Shown here: positions 13,083 to 24,470 of the stretch, in pieces
Layout of the letters: every line of letters starts with the position of its first letter
Position numbering within the stretch: position 1 is the first letter of the stretch
NCBI RefSeq assembly: GCF_021917145.1
Contig: NC_061074.1
Span: forward strand, 8,415,882 to 8,479,881
From: Hypomesus transpacificus
Lineage: Eukaryota > Chordata > Actinopteri > Osmeriformes > Osmeridae
DNA: 64,000 nucleotides
Direction of reading: 5' to 3'
The notes under the pieces: model-generated
The model's database searches: none
What the model was told of the DNA's origin: nothing
What the model saw: only the letters and a program-made list of their open reading frames with translations
Position numbers and translations under genes: made by a program

Positions 13083-13212
13083 GGAGTCAGATGGCTGAGC
13101 GGTTACTCAGCCATCTGACTACTTGCCTCGGGGGGAATGTCCCTGTACTTACTGTAAGTCGCTCTGGATAAGAGCGTCTGCTAAATGACTAAATGTAAAA
13201 TGTAAATGTAGT
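13083..13212 (+). mobile_element. Rearranged SINE with a hairpin head
   Basis: It has the tail and part of the body of the 3.8-kb SINE family (ACTTGCCTCGGGGGGAATG, then the CTGGATAAGAGCGTCTGC tail). The tRNA-like head is cut to its first ~20 nt and followed by its own inverted copy. Positions 13085-13099 and 13106-13120 are exact reverse complements around a 6-nt loop (CGGTTA). The B box and centre of the element are missing, so it cannot be an active pol III unit. Confidence 0.8.
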
Positions 13213-13557
13213 ATGCAACACCTGTCTGTGGCTGAGCACTGAGGTTCAAGTCGTCTGAGATTACTACAGGGAACATATGGTTATATCCAATGACTGGAGA
13301 TGATTTAGACTGGGGACTGGATCTCTGTTATTTTAGGAGTGTTCAGGGGGTTGGACAATGTTCATATGACCACACTGCTTGCAAAATACCGTATGCGTGA
13401 CATTTGAATATTATTAACGCTAGGGGAAATATTGTCTGTCATGCTATTGTGTCTTGTTTGAACAGGTAAAAGGTGTGCCTCGTAAGGAGGGAAGCGGAGG
13501 GAAGGTGCGTAGGAGCTAGATGATAAGGGAGGAACTCAACACTTCTGAGGAAAGAGT

Positions 13558-13752
13558 CAGCTCTTTGATTAGATTCACCGTGGTGCAGAGTTCAGCACTG
13601 TAACAGCCACAGGGAATAAGCTGTTCCTGAACCTGCTGGTCGGGGAACGGAGGGCCCTGTAGCGCACCCCAGAGGAGAGGAGGGCTAATAGTCTGCGTCT
13701 AGGATGAGAGCCGTCCCGACGATGCTGCGCACCCTCCGCAGACAGTGTTTGA
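13558..13752. repeat. Dispersed teleost repeat fragment
   Basis: It contains AACAGCCACAGGGAATAAGC, AAGCTGTTCCTGAACCTGCT, GGAACGGAGGGCCCTGTAGC and TGCTGCGCACCCTCCGCAGA, phrases I recall from a high-copy repeat of many fish genomes. It is probably the same family as parts of 43.0-43.5 kb. The element class is not resolved from this sequence. Confidence 0.55.
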
Positions 13753-14153
13753 TCAGGTCATTGGAGCGTTCTACGAGCGTTCTAGAGCGCTCTTAGAACG
13801 CTCTTAGAACGCTCCTGAGAAGCTCTTAGCGTTAAGAGCTTCTTAACGAATCTGGGAAACGCGGTCATTGTCTAACTCAACATCAACCCAAAAACTATCC
13901 AGACCAGGTGAAAACATGGAGAGTTTTGATGGAAATTGAGTTTAGTAGCGTGTAATACTGTACATGGAGTGACAACTCATTGAATCTTGTGTCGGTGGAG
14001 CCAAACACAAATATTAGTTGCATAGATTCAATGCCTGAATGTTAAACAGCCACTGGATTTTATTAATCCCAATCCCCTTTGTTTGACGACTGAACTCTTG
14101 TCTTCTTTGTTTCTCATATTTGTTTATCAGGAGCCGGACACCACTACTTAGCC

Positions 14154-15318
14154 ATGAGCTCACACAGTAGCTTCGGAAGCAACATGCTGTGTGAGTACCA
14201 AGTCTCATATCTTCTATGCATGTCCACAAACATTCTTTTCCTGCTTTCATATTTTTGTGTTGCTGTTTGTTCAATATGTTCAGTCCAGACCATGAATGAA
14301 GACCTGAATGCATCCATGGCCACAGCAGATGAGCTGTCCAGAGAATTTAACTCTCTCCTGCAGGATGTCGCTCCCAGTGACCCACCAGTGTATAAGGTAC
14401 AAACAGAAATCCTGAGTGTAATAAGTTCCAGCTGTGTGTGTGTGTCCGTGTTGTGTAAGAGTGCCTATCTGTGTAATGTCCCTGACACCCTCGGGCTCTC
14501 TCTCCCTGCAGTCTGCCAGTCAGTCCAGTTCCTCCAGTACCACTCCTGTCATCTCCAGCCCCACCCCTTCCATCTATAGCCCCACCCCTTCCATCTATAG
14601 CCCCACCCCTTCCATCTCTAGCCCGACCCCTTCCATCTCTAGCTCCACCTTCAGAGAGACGAGTGTTGGCGGTGGCACCAATAGCACTTTGATGCCCTAC
14701 TCTACCAACTCCGGCTCCCGGGATTCCCTCAACTCCAGCACTAGGAACAGGCCTTCGTCCCCCATGTTCCCCACCCACCAGCTCACTCCACCTCAGGTCC
14801 GTAGAGACATCTACTCCACTTCCCCTTGCCCTGGTTTTGACTCCGCCTACTCCTGTGGTCAGATGACCCCTCCCAACCTATCCCCTCACACCCAGAGGCG
14901 CACGCAGCCTCACAACAGGAGCCCCTCCAGCTCTCTCAGTTACATGGAAACAGGCTCCTCCTCCTCCATCGCCAAAATTCCTTCCTATGACCAATCATAT
15001 CGGACCACGGCACACCCCTCCCCCACTCTGTTGGCCCCGTATGACCCTGCCCAAATGGGACGCAGGACGTCGCAGCCAGACAGAAGCCCTTCCCCTATTC
15101 GCTTCAGCCAATCAGCATCCAGCACTCTGCCCCGGAACTTTGTCCCATTCAAATCGCCTGGTGAGTATTGGCTGTGGTATGGCATGTATACAGCAGTCCA
15201 AACTCTGTCGTAACCCTTACCATACTGCACAAGTGAGAAGATAAGTGTGCCAATGTGTGCCAGTGTGTCAGAATTTACATTCTGTCTATGTCTCTCTTTC
15301 TCTCACACTCTCTCACAC

Positions 15319-15403
<85 letters not shown>

Positions 15404-18400
15404 CTCTATCTCTCTCTGTCTCTTTCTCTCTTCTCTCTCTCTGTGTCTCTCTCTGTGTGTCTCTCTTTCTCTCTCAGAAGATAGTTTGCAGAGGCCAAAG
15501 AACCCTGCCAAGTGGAATGAGACAGATCTGGACATGTCATATGAGAACAAAACACACAACACCTATGATAGTGAGTTCTACACACACACACACACACACA
15601 CGGAAGGAAAAATGTACTGACGTGTGTGTGCATGGTGCAAAACTCCCACTGCTTAAGGCTGCAGATACGAGAGAGATATGTCATCTTTGCACGCTGCATT
15701 GCATGTTGTTCCTCTGTCTGGCAAGGGACTCAATGTTGCACTTACGATTGTGTTGCACATTGGACACTTGTTGAATTGTAGTAAAGTAATTGAGTTATTG
15801 TCGTTGCACTGGACTGGGTTATTTTTGTTCCCCATGCCTGGTAGCGGATATGTGGCTGCTTTGCGATGTGGCAAAGTAAATACAGAGCCTTCCTTGACTC
15901 TGACCACCAAATACTGTAGAACTATGCAGTTCTGATCCATCTTCCGCTATACTTTCTAGATTATACGCACTATTTATGTGTCACTTTGTCTTAAATGGAA
16001 ACGTAGAAGAGTACTGCAACAGAGGGCCCTGAGAGAAGCAGCAATGTTCCTCAGAAAGAAACAAGCTCACTGTCTTGCCTATAAATAAACATGTTTACGT
16101 TTACAACATATTCATTTAACAGACACTTTTATCCTACAGACAAATAGTGCATATAGAAAAGTCATCTGACCTGATTGATTCTTTTGGAAGCATACTGTGG
16201 CAATTTCCATGACACACACTCATTAATAGGCAGCAATTAATACAACTCTGAGTGAGCAGTAGTTAGCATGAACTCTCTTACAGTGAGCAGTAGTTAGCAT
16301 TAACGGTCTCACAGTGAGCAGTAGTGAGCATTAGTTGTAGGTGTGAACACTGTGAGCAACATTGGTGTTTAAAACTTAACACACTGAGACAGCAGCACTG
16401 TAGATTTGTTCTGGAGGCCATGCGAGGTGTTGCTAGGAGGCTGTGTGAGGTGTTGCCAGGACACCGTGTGAACTTTGTGCTGTTAACATGGCACCTTCCT
16501 GTTGCAGAGACTGAGTGGATGAGGCCGTTGGTGCCAAACAGTAACTGGAGAGAGTCCAACCTCGATGGCCCTCCCCTTTCCTCGAAAAAGGTGCGTGCTT
16601 GTGCCTGTGTGTGCCTGCCTAAATGTAGGTGTTTGAATAGGAAAACAAACTGTTGTCAAATAAAATACTTGTTTCGATTTGTACATTAACCCCTTGCTTC
16701 CTCCTCTCAGGAATCCCTTCCTTTCTCCCCCCACGGCCCCTACGCATCTCTCCCACGCAACACCCGTATCTCGGTGCCCCCAGACCACAACTCCTCCACC
16801 CAGTCCCCCTACCACCCCCCGCCCATCATCTCCCGCATATCCATCCCCCCCATGGCCCCCAAGTCCCGGCCACGTCGGCCCATCCCCCTGTCTGTCATCA
16901 TGAGGCTGCAGAACCCCCACTGGGCCTCAGCCTCCACACGCCACCCCAGTGCCATGGAGTGTGTGGCTGATACGGGCCTCTACCGTCAGCTCCATTCTCA
17001 GTTCCATCCCCAGGCCCAGCCCCTGCCCCAGCCTCTGCCACGAGAGTACCTCCAGCAGCTCCAGCCTCGGCCCCAGCATCCAGAGCAGAGGCAGCCAGCG
17101 TACAACGGAGAAGGTAAAGGGCTACGTAATTGCACCTATTATAACCTGTACATATTTGACTGTTCAGTGTTTACAATGTTCATCAATATCACAACAATGG
17201 CACCAAATGGAATAATAATGGCGTCCCTAGTGCTGAACCCTGGGGATGTAGACGCTGAGTTGGAGAGGCTGGATCCCCAGCAGCGGCCCCCAGTTTCAGC
17301 CCCTCCTGTCTCTGAGGGTGGGGTCAAAGCCCCCGCCCCCCGGCCTCTCAGTCCCACGCGGCTGCAGCCGGTGGTGGACCCCCAGGCCCAGGACCAGGTG
17401 ATTCCTGACCTGGAGGAGCTGCTCCGCATCCGGGCCGAGATCCCCCGCGCCCTGAAGAGGCGGGGCTCCATGGACCAGTCCCAGCCCCTGAAGCAGCCCA
17501 GCGTCCAGCCCTCCACCCAGTATAAGCAGATCATGAACAAGCTGTTCCACAGGAAGCGCCTCCACTTCAAGGGGGAGGCGGGGAGTGAGACAGGCAGCTC
17601 GTCCGAGGGAGAGGAGAGCTCCAGCCCCTCGTCCCCAGATCCAGCCCCCATCACCAGCACCCCCATCCCTGAAGAATACAGGGTAGGACAGGAGCCTCTC
17701 CTGGTTAATGGGGGGGGGTTCATTCTTCTTCTCCATCTCCTGATGTGTTGTACCTTAAATTGGATGCGGTTGCTGTTGCCAGGGTTACCATTCGATTCTG
17801 CGACGCTCCAGTCGTGAGCGTAAGAGCTCCGGTCGCAGAGCCCGGCTGAGCCCCCTTGTCCTCCTGCTGGACGGGTCCCTGGTGGGGGAACTGGAGACAG
17901 TGCAGAGGGCTGTGCAGGAGGTGGGTGTGTGTGTGTGTGTCATCCTGGTCCTTGTCAATGTGTAGCTTGATCACATGACTAGAGTTCCTCTGCTGTCCTC
18001 TTCTCGTTAGATGAGTGATCCCAGCCAGCCTAACGACGAGGGCATCACCGCCCTCCACAACGCCATCTGTGGAGGGCACTACAGCGTGGTGGACTTCCTG
18101 GTCCGCATCGGCGCCAACGTCAGCGCTCCCGACAGCCACGGATGGTAACGCAATCACAAACACACGCGCGCGTAGTTCCGCGCGTTGTTGTCGATCCAGG
18201 TGGTGGTGTGGGGCGACTTGAGTAGAGGTGTGTGGCGTCTCTGAGCAGTGGTCCTCGGCTCCTCCCCCCCACTGCAGGACCCCCCTACACTGCGCCGCCT
18301 CCTGTAACGACCGCCCGCTGTGCGAGTTCCTGGTGAGGAACGGTGCGGCCGTCATGGCCGTGACGGAGAGCGACGGAGCGTCCTCCTCGCAGAAGTGTGA

Positions 18401-18938
18401 CCCCTACGCTGTGGGCTTCGAGGAATGTGAGAGCTTCCTGAGGGGTGAGGAGGGCACGCACACACAAACACACACACACACACACGTTGGACTAGGGTCA
18501 CACCTCATAACATAATGATTCACTTTTTCCCGTGCGTGTCTGTTTGTGCCTGTGTGTGTGGTCAGGTGTGGAGGAAGCCATGGGGCTGGAGAACAGTGGG
18601 GTGGTGTACGCCCTGTGGGGCTACTCCTCCAAGGCTCCAGACGAGCTGAGTTTCAAAGAAGGAGACATGGTGACCATTCTGCAGAAGCCAGAGGGGGTGG
18701 ACTGGTGGTGGGCCTCGCTCTGCGGCCGAGAGGGCTTCATCCCAAACAACTACTTTGGGGTGAGATACAGACCAGACGCATTCTCACACACACACACACA
18801 CACAGATCACGTTGCCTGGTTCGGAATCCTCTTTGAGGAATTTGTTAGAGGAATCGTGTCAGCAAAAACGATGAAAAGTGTCCTTTTTTTGTCTTCCTGC
18901 AGCTCTTTCCCAAAGTTCGTCCTAAATCGCTCTGCTAG
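14154..18938 (+). CDS. ppp1r13l: iASPP (RelA-associated inhibitor, ASPP family)
   Basis: Inhibitory member of the ASPP family; it binds p53-family proteins, NF-kB p65 and PP1. Twelve coding exons join in frame: 14154-14190, 14284-14396, 14512-15160, 15478-15570, 16508-16590, 16711-17113, 17231-17682, 17783-17920, 18011-18144, 18278-18444, 18566-18759 and 18903-18938. They encode 832 aa, against 828 in human. The N-terminal two thirds is Pro/Ser-rich and disordered, including four 7-residue repeats at residues 66-93. Conserved islands are [30 protein letters not shown] and LKRRGSM. Two ankyrin repeats span about 667-735 ([22 protein letters not shown]), and a C-terminal SH3 domain about 764-825 ([24 protein letters not shown]). 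The N-terminal start is the least certain part, because the exon has an upstream acceptor and could be entered from another exon. Confidence 0.94.
15320..15477. repeat. (TC)n microsatellite ending at a ppp1r13l splice acceptor
   Basis: Nearly pure TC/TG-interrupted repeats run directly into CTCTCTCAG at the 5' edge of exon 15478-15570, so this repeat is the pyrimidine tract of that acceptor. Confidence 0.9.
16100..16140 (-). mobile_element. Decayed SINE tail fragment
   Basis: On the minus strand it reads GGATAAAAGTGTCTGTTAAAT, the 3' tail motif of the tRNA-derived SINE family (here shortened in phrasing to its core). Only the tail survives, inside a ppp1r13l intron. Confidence 0.5.
16251..16334. 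repeat. 31-bp tandem repeat, about 2.7 copies
   Basis: Units start with AGTGAGCAGTAGTTAGCAT at 16251, 16282 and 16313, and diverge in the second half of each unit. It lies in the intron before exon 16508-16590 of ppp1r13l. Confidence 0.85.
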
Positions 18939-19082
18939 CTCAGCGAGAGGATGTGGCTGAAGAAGAGCTCTACCTGTCGCCAAAGAGAACCTTATCAACA
19001 GCATATACGCCTAATCAGAGAGAAATATTCTGGTTATCTTTTTGTTGTGCTAGGCCATGGTACAAGCATGTCTTTATCAAGG

Positions 19083-19740
19083 TCAAATCAAATCAAATTT
19101 ATTTGTATAGCCCTTTTTACACGCAAGCATGTCACAGAGGGCTTCACATGCACCCATAGAACTGCCCCTCAACCAACCTAAACCCTCAAGGAAGACAAGG
19201 AAAAACTCCCAGAAAAACTCCCACCGGGAGAAAAAATTGAAGAAACCTTGGGAGGAGCAATTCAGAGAGGGATCCCCTCCTCCAGAGACGGTTGGTAAGA
19301 GAGAGGAGCAGAACACAAGCTAAACATAGTCATACAGTGTCAATGGGTTTTGAAACACCAAAATCCATTGTTCGGCTTTATAGACGTTGGATGGGACCGG
19401 GAAACTCGCTGTTGGCCGTCATGGAGACTGGATTCCGGGTGACGACCTGGTTCAGCGTAGGCAGACCGACGACCAAGCAGGTCCTGACAGCTCAAACCCC
19501 CCACACCACAGGGAATGTGTGGGGGGGGGGGACAGAGAGGAGAGCAGGGATTAGAGAATGCCAGGAGCAGCTAACAGTTACAGTCATAATAGAATGAGAT
19601 CCCCACCGGTCAAGTGTGGACTAGTGCAGCAATTTAACAGAGCAAAAAGGGTATTTGATGCAGCCCCACACACCAAAACAACGACAGCCCCCCTCAGTTG
19701 GAACATGAAATCTGTTCCAGGGGAAAGAACTCTAAAGTAG
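19083..19740. mobile_element. Dispersed teleost repeat (TTTATTTGTATAGCCCTTTT family)
   Basis: It begins with TCAAATCAAATTTATTTGTA, then carries GGAAAAACTCCCAGAAAAAC, ACCTTGGGAGGAGCAATTCA and CCCCTCCTCCAGAGACGG, phrases I recall from a very common interspersed fish repeat. The right boundary is uncertain. The reading frames inside it match no protein I recognise. Confidence 0.6.
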
Positions 19741-20002
19741 GTTATACTTATACGAATAAGGATGAAAACAACCAGTCCCCCGTTGTCTCCAACTAGTAAT
19801 AAAAACTATAACAGTAACAATACACAGCAACGGAACTATAATAATAATACTTACAATATACAGTAACAGGTTTACTTTATTTGTAACATCTAGCTGGGCA
19901 ATGTGAACATAAGCTATAATTAAAATTTAAAAGTTACATGTGATACACACATAGGCAAGCACACACCCCAGGTTTACATAGAAAGTACACACATACTTCC
20001 CT

Positions 20003-20450
20003 TTAACAATCATAGAATTGACTAAACAAGAAAGTTTTTAATCTAGTTTTAAATGTCGAGACAGTATCAGCTTCCTTAATTGAGATGAGTAATTTGTTCC
20101 AAAGAAGAGGTGCTCTATATGAGAACGCCCTACCTCCAGCAGTTTTTTTCTTAACTTTGGGTATTACCAGATAGCCGGCATTTTGAGATCTTAGGTGTAA
20201 CTGGCGAGCCAGTGGGGACTGTTTGTTTCGAGGGCCAGGGCCTCCCAGCTGCTGAAGTGAAACACAACTGAACTGACTCTCTGGAGAGCTCTCTGTGTGT
20301 TTGGATGCCCCTGGGAGCAGCAATATTCCTTTCTGTCTGGTCTACAGTGCTGGGTTTGTATCTGCTCTTTTGATTGGTCCTCAGCAACCGTTCGTGGCAG
20401 TATCTCCTTATTTGATTGGTCCTCAGTAACCGTATATGACATAAGGGGTG
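20003..20450 (-). mobile_element. LINE fragment, C-terminal end of an ORF2-type polyprotein
   Basis: The minus-strand frame at 20003-20323 ends with GGRAFSYRAPLLWNKL and STFKTRLKTFLF. This is the pattern found at the very C-terminus of reverse-transcriptase polyproteins of CR1/L2/Rex-type LINEs (AFS..AP.LWN.LP.....S...FK..LK..LF). No reverse transcriptase or endonuclease core is present, so it is a 5'-truncated dead copy. The family call is by motif memory only. Confidence 0.6.
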
Positions 20451-21634
20451 TTGAAGTAATCTACTCTTGGGGTTACACGTTTTATAATGTGCCTTATTTC
20501 TATAGAATGTTTCAGAATTATTACCCTTCATTGCTTATTGGTAGTGACTGACGTTGCTTGACTTCATGCAAGAGTATTATACTTCAGTTAACTTGGAATA
20601 ATTGCTTAGGTTTCATAAAAGAATAACTATATTATATTATCAAATAACTAGGACAATTACAATGTCAATCATAATTTTCAATCTACTTTTGTGTCAAAGA
20701 CTTCATCAGAGGGAGTCTGGTGAGGTACCTCCTTAATAGTGAAAATCATCTGTTGGTGGATTTGTGTTTTGATGTGTGTGTGTGTGTGTCTGTGTCTGTG
20801 TGTTTTTAAGAGTTTAGTTGAACAGGACTTTGCATGACAAAAATGTTACACAATGAATAAAACATTTGGTGAAATGTAAAACAGTATATGGTACAGCTGA
20901 AATAAAGCCAGGTAGTGGACCTTTGTGCTTCTCCGTCTTTCTTCTTCTGTAGTTTTGATAGCATGCCGAGCAGCTGGAGGATTAGATGAGTCTGTCACTG
21001 CAGGGATCCTCCTTAGCCAGTAGGTGGCAGTACTCAGTAGCATAGGCCATAGGACATCACCAGCCACACAAAACCACAGTCAGACAACAAACAGCATTTT
21101 TTAAGGGTGTTTTTTTTTTTTATGCTTCGTAGTTAGGTCCAGGATACATTTAAATAGACACATCCTAAAGCCATCTCAAGATCTCTCTGCCTTGGTTACA
21201 AATGTTGTCAGTTTTCTAAACTGTATTCTCTTTTAAAGTCTCTCAATTCCCACTGTGTCTAGAGAAGAGCAACCATACAAGTGAATCCATTGTTATTAAC
21301 ACCTATTAACACCACTACCAGAGCTTCTATTTTGACACAATCAAAGACAGAAAGCCACAATTGTGACCACACAGGCACACACATATCACACAAACACACA
21401 TACACAGACCCAGTCACACACTTACACACACACACACACACACACGTGGCCAGGGGGTACAGGAGTAGACACCTAACCTTTTTAGGTGTTACAGATTTGA
21501 CAGTGAATAGAGCTGGTGGTTTCAGCTGTGTGGTCATTCAGAGTTGTGTGAAGCCGTACGTAATGCCCTCCTGACTGTCAGTACTGGGTGCCATGACTAC
21601 CAGGAGGCAACGTAGCCAGTTTCAGGTCCTGTGC

Positions 21635-21741
21635 AGGGGCAGGGCCCTGTAGAGGTGTACCAGTCCTCAGGGGCAGGGCCCTGTAGAGGTGTACCAGCCC
21701 TCAGGGGCAGGACCCTGTAGAGGTGTACCAGTCCTCAGGGG
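21635..21741. repeat. 34-bp tandem repeat, three copies
   Basis: Units start with AGGGGCAGGGCCCTGTAGAG at 21635, 21669 and 21703. Copies differ by one or two bases (for example ACCCTG in the third). Each unit holds the palindrome AGGGCCCT in the first two copies. Confidence 0.9.
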
Positions 21742-22010
21742 TTTTATGAGTCATGCAAGAGTGAAGATGGAGAACCCAAACACACCTACTCAAGAGCTGT
21801 CTGCCCTTCCTTGCTTCCTGTCAGTGGGGTGTTGATGCAGGGTTGGTGTTTGAGTCAGTCAGCAGCAGCGGTCCAACATAGTGCTGAGTAGTGATTCTGC
21901 AGCAGCAGAACTCATTTGATGCCTCATTGAAACCCCATTATTACCAAGATGGGGCAAAATCAAGTGGTATCGATGTTTACCTCAGCCAGGGAGATCATGT
22001 CTGCAGAGTA

Positions 22011-22088
<78 letters not shown>

Positions 22089-22145
22089 GTCTCTCTCTCT
22101 CTCTCTCTGCCTCTCTCTTTCTCCCTCTCTGTCCCCCTCTCTCTC
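22011..22145. repeat. (TC)n microsatellite
   Basis: A pure CT run of about 70 bp, continued by CT/CCCT-interrupted sequence. The Ser/Leu open frames are artefacts. Confidence 0.95.
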
Positions 22146-22324
22146 TCTTTACGATGCCGTGTTCGTTTGCAGCAGCATCACTGCACGTTTCATTTTTATC
22201 TCGTCTCTCTCTTTCCTTACTCTCTCCCGCTCTGTCACTCCCTCTCCCATTCTCATTCTCCTCACAACATTCAATTCCACCTCCCTCCCCTAACAACCAC
22301 ACCAATCCCCCCTCTCTAGTCCCT

Positions 22325-22326
<2 letters not shown>

Positions 22327-22360
<34 letters not shown>

Positions 22361-22371
22361 CACACACACAC
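22327..22371. repeat. (CA)n microsatellite
   Basis: CACACA run interrupted once by GTCACA. Confidence 0.95.
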
Positions 22372-23242
22372 CTAATGACTTTAGATGAGTTAGCCATTAT
22401 CGGAGATGGCTTTTTTTGGCCCATCAGAGCCTGACAGTTCTTCACGACACGACAGCCTGAGTTTCATCCAACATGCCTTTAACTGCTCAAGACAAATAAA
22501 TATACATGAGGCCTTGCAAATTGATGGACTTCTCTCCTCCGCAGAGCCTTCATACAAGGTGAAAAAGACAAGGCTTGAATCACACTGACACCGCAAAGAG
22601 ATTAAAAGGCTGGGACAATGGTGGAGAGGAGGAATGGAGAGAGCAGAGGGGAGGAAGAAATAGCAGAAAGCCTCCTGCAATTTTTGTATGATGGGAAACC
22701 TGTCAGCTGAATGCTGGGATAATCCATAAAGTGTTCAGCTTTTTCAAATGTGCTCTATTATACAAGTACTGACTGGCAGCAAAAATAATAATCTATCAAG
22801 ATTTGAACCGAGCAAGCATCAGGTTGTGAAAAAAAACGATGGCAGTGAAAGAAAAAAAAGAATCCTGTTGTTCTATTTCCTATTACATGTCTTCAAAAAA
22901 GGGATTTTTGAATTGAGGAACTATTTACATATTTATATTTACACCCTCTGACACACACGTGTAGATGTGTCACTCACAGATTCCACATCCATGAAGACAC
23001 GCACGCAGATATGCAGACGTGACTCAGGGATATGATTCTCACTATCTTCAGATGCTGGATCCTGGGTCATCAATGTTGCATGTTTTCTTTTAACTATTAA
23101 AGCCCCCCCCCCCACCACCACCCCCAGCTCTGTCAGAAGCCACGAGGAGATTGGTTGTGTCAGAACAACGGCAGACGAATCTTTCCTAACGTGATCTTAA
23201 CATGTGCATCCTTCAATTTTTAAAAGGGCAACAAAACAGTAG

Positions 23243-23448
23243 GGTGGGGGTGGGCGCTGTGGTGGGTGGGGGAGGGTGGTGGGGGGGGTGGGGGTGGGGG
23301 GGTGGGGGTGGGTGGGTGGGGGTGGGCGCTGTGGGGGGGTGGGGGTGGGGGTGGGGGGGGGGTGGGGGTGGGCGCTGTGGGGGGTGGGGGAGGGTGGGGG
23401 TGGGGGGGGGGGTGGGGGTGGGTAGGTGGGGGAGTCCCATGCTGGGGG
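23243..23448. repeat. G-rich minisatellite (GGGTGGGGGTGGGCGCTGTG)
   Basis: About 200 bp of almost pure G/T on the plus strand, with the phrase GGGTGGGCGCTGTGG recurring at about 23250, 23319 and 23367. Dozens of G-runs of three or more make it a strong G-quadruplex candidate. The Gly/Trp/Val and Pro/His frames are artefacts. Confidence 0.9.
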
Positions 23449-23774
23449 AGGGATGGGGTCATTGGGTAACACATGCAATCACACAGCACACAGTTGCTGC
23501 ACAGTGACAGCCCAGATCCATGACTACCACAGAGCTGTTCCTGGGCTCTGCTACTGTGTGTATGTAATCATCAGCTGAGGACTTTCTGAAGGAGTCCCAG
23601 GTTACATGTGTATATGTGTGTGTGTGTGTGGGCCCTCTGAATGTTCCTCTCACAGCAATACAGTGTCCATAGGGGAGTACAACCACATTCACAACACATA
23701 TATGTTTAAACATGTGAGACTCTCCTCAAGGGCATGCTGTACATGGAAAACAAACTAGTGTGTAAAACCATACT

Positions 23775-23880
23775 CCTTCCCCACTTCTCTCTCCTCCTCT
23801 CCCCCTCTCTTCCTCTCCTCCTCTCCCCCTCTCTTCCCCTCCTCCTCTCCTCCCCTCGCCCTCTCCTACTCTAACCCCTC
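23775..23880. repeat. CT-rich (CTCCTCTCCCC) tract
   Basis: Imperfect tandem CTCCTCTCCCCCTCTCTTCC units; low complexity. Confidence 0.8.
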
Positions 23881-24354
23881 CCCAAATAGTGTGTAAAAAT
23901 ATCTCCTCCACCGGTGCTCCCCTCCTCCTCTCCCATTCCAGACATGCTCCCACTCTGCTCTCCTCTTGACTGATGAATAATAGAGAGGAGCTTGTCCTCC
24001 TTCCCTCCTCTAGTTAATCAGGCCTCGCCTGGCTGCCCTCTACACTGCCACGTCTCCCTTCCATAAATCATTCAGGGCTTCAGGACGACAAGTCCGTCAG
24101 CACAGGCTAAGCGGGGAGCTCAATGGCGAAGACCCCTCTCTCTCTGCACATCCTCTCCTAAACCAACCCACCTCCTCCCATCATACCGCCCCCCCCCAGC
24201 AGCACGACCCCCCTCCTCCCTCTGCATGGTACCTTCCCGTAGGCTCCTGCCCCTGCCCTCCACACACACCTGCCCTCCACACACACCTGCCCTCTCCCTC
24301 CTCTGGTTTGAGATCGGACTGACAGACAGCTCCCTTCTCCTCGACCCCGCCTCT

Positions 24355-24470
24355 CTCTTTCTGTCCTCCGCACCTCTTCTTCTCTGTCTCTCTCTCTCTC
24401 TCTCTCCGTCTCTCTCTCTCTGTCTCTCTGTCTCCGTCTCTCTCTCCCTCTCTCTCTGTTTCTCTCATGG
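24355..24470. repeat. (TC)n-rich low-complexity tract
   Basis: TCTC and TCCGTCTC repeats. The Arg/Glu frame on the opposite strand is a repeat artefact. Confidence 0.85.

Larger units (their letters stand above)
8669..14130 (+). other. opa3 promoter plus ppp1r13l upstream/first-intron region
   Basis: No coding gene is recognised here. The opa3 promoter lies at the left end. The ppp1r13l start-codon exon begins with an acceptor at 14130/14131 (TTTATCAG then GAGCCGG), so at least one noncoding first exon of ppp1r13l should lie in this interval, but I could not place it. The region also holds GT and GAGACA microsatellites, a SINE and a dispersed fish repeat, listed separately. Confidence 0.5.

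Noticed and set aside
14347-14778. 143-codon minus-strand frame with Gly/Arg/Asp repeats
   Set aside because: Antisense shadow of the repetitive iASPP exon.
15245-15774. Long Ser/Leu/Cys/Val-rich open frames
   Set aside because: They are translations of a TC/TG microsatellite in three frames; the real exon here is 15478-15570 of ppp1r13l.
20151-20531. 126-codon frame as a host gene
   Set aside because: It overlaps the LINE-like relic in another frame and matches no host protein.
23202-23507. Gly/Trp/Val-rich and Pro/His-rich frames on both strands
   Set aside because: Low-complexity translation of the G-rich minisatellite; no start context, splice signals or domain.
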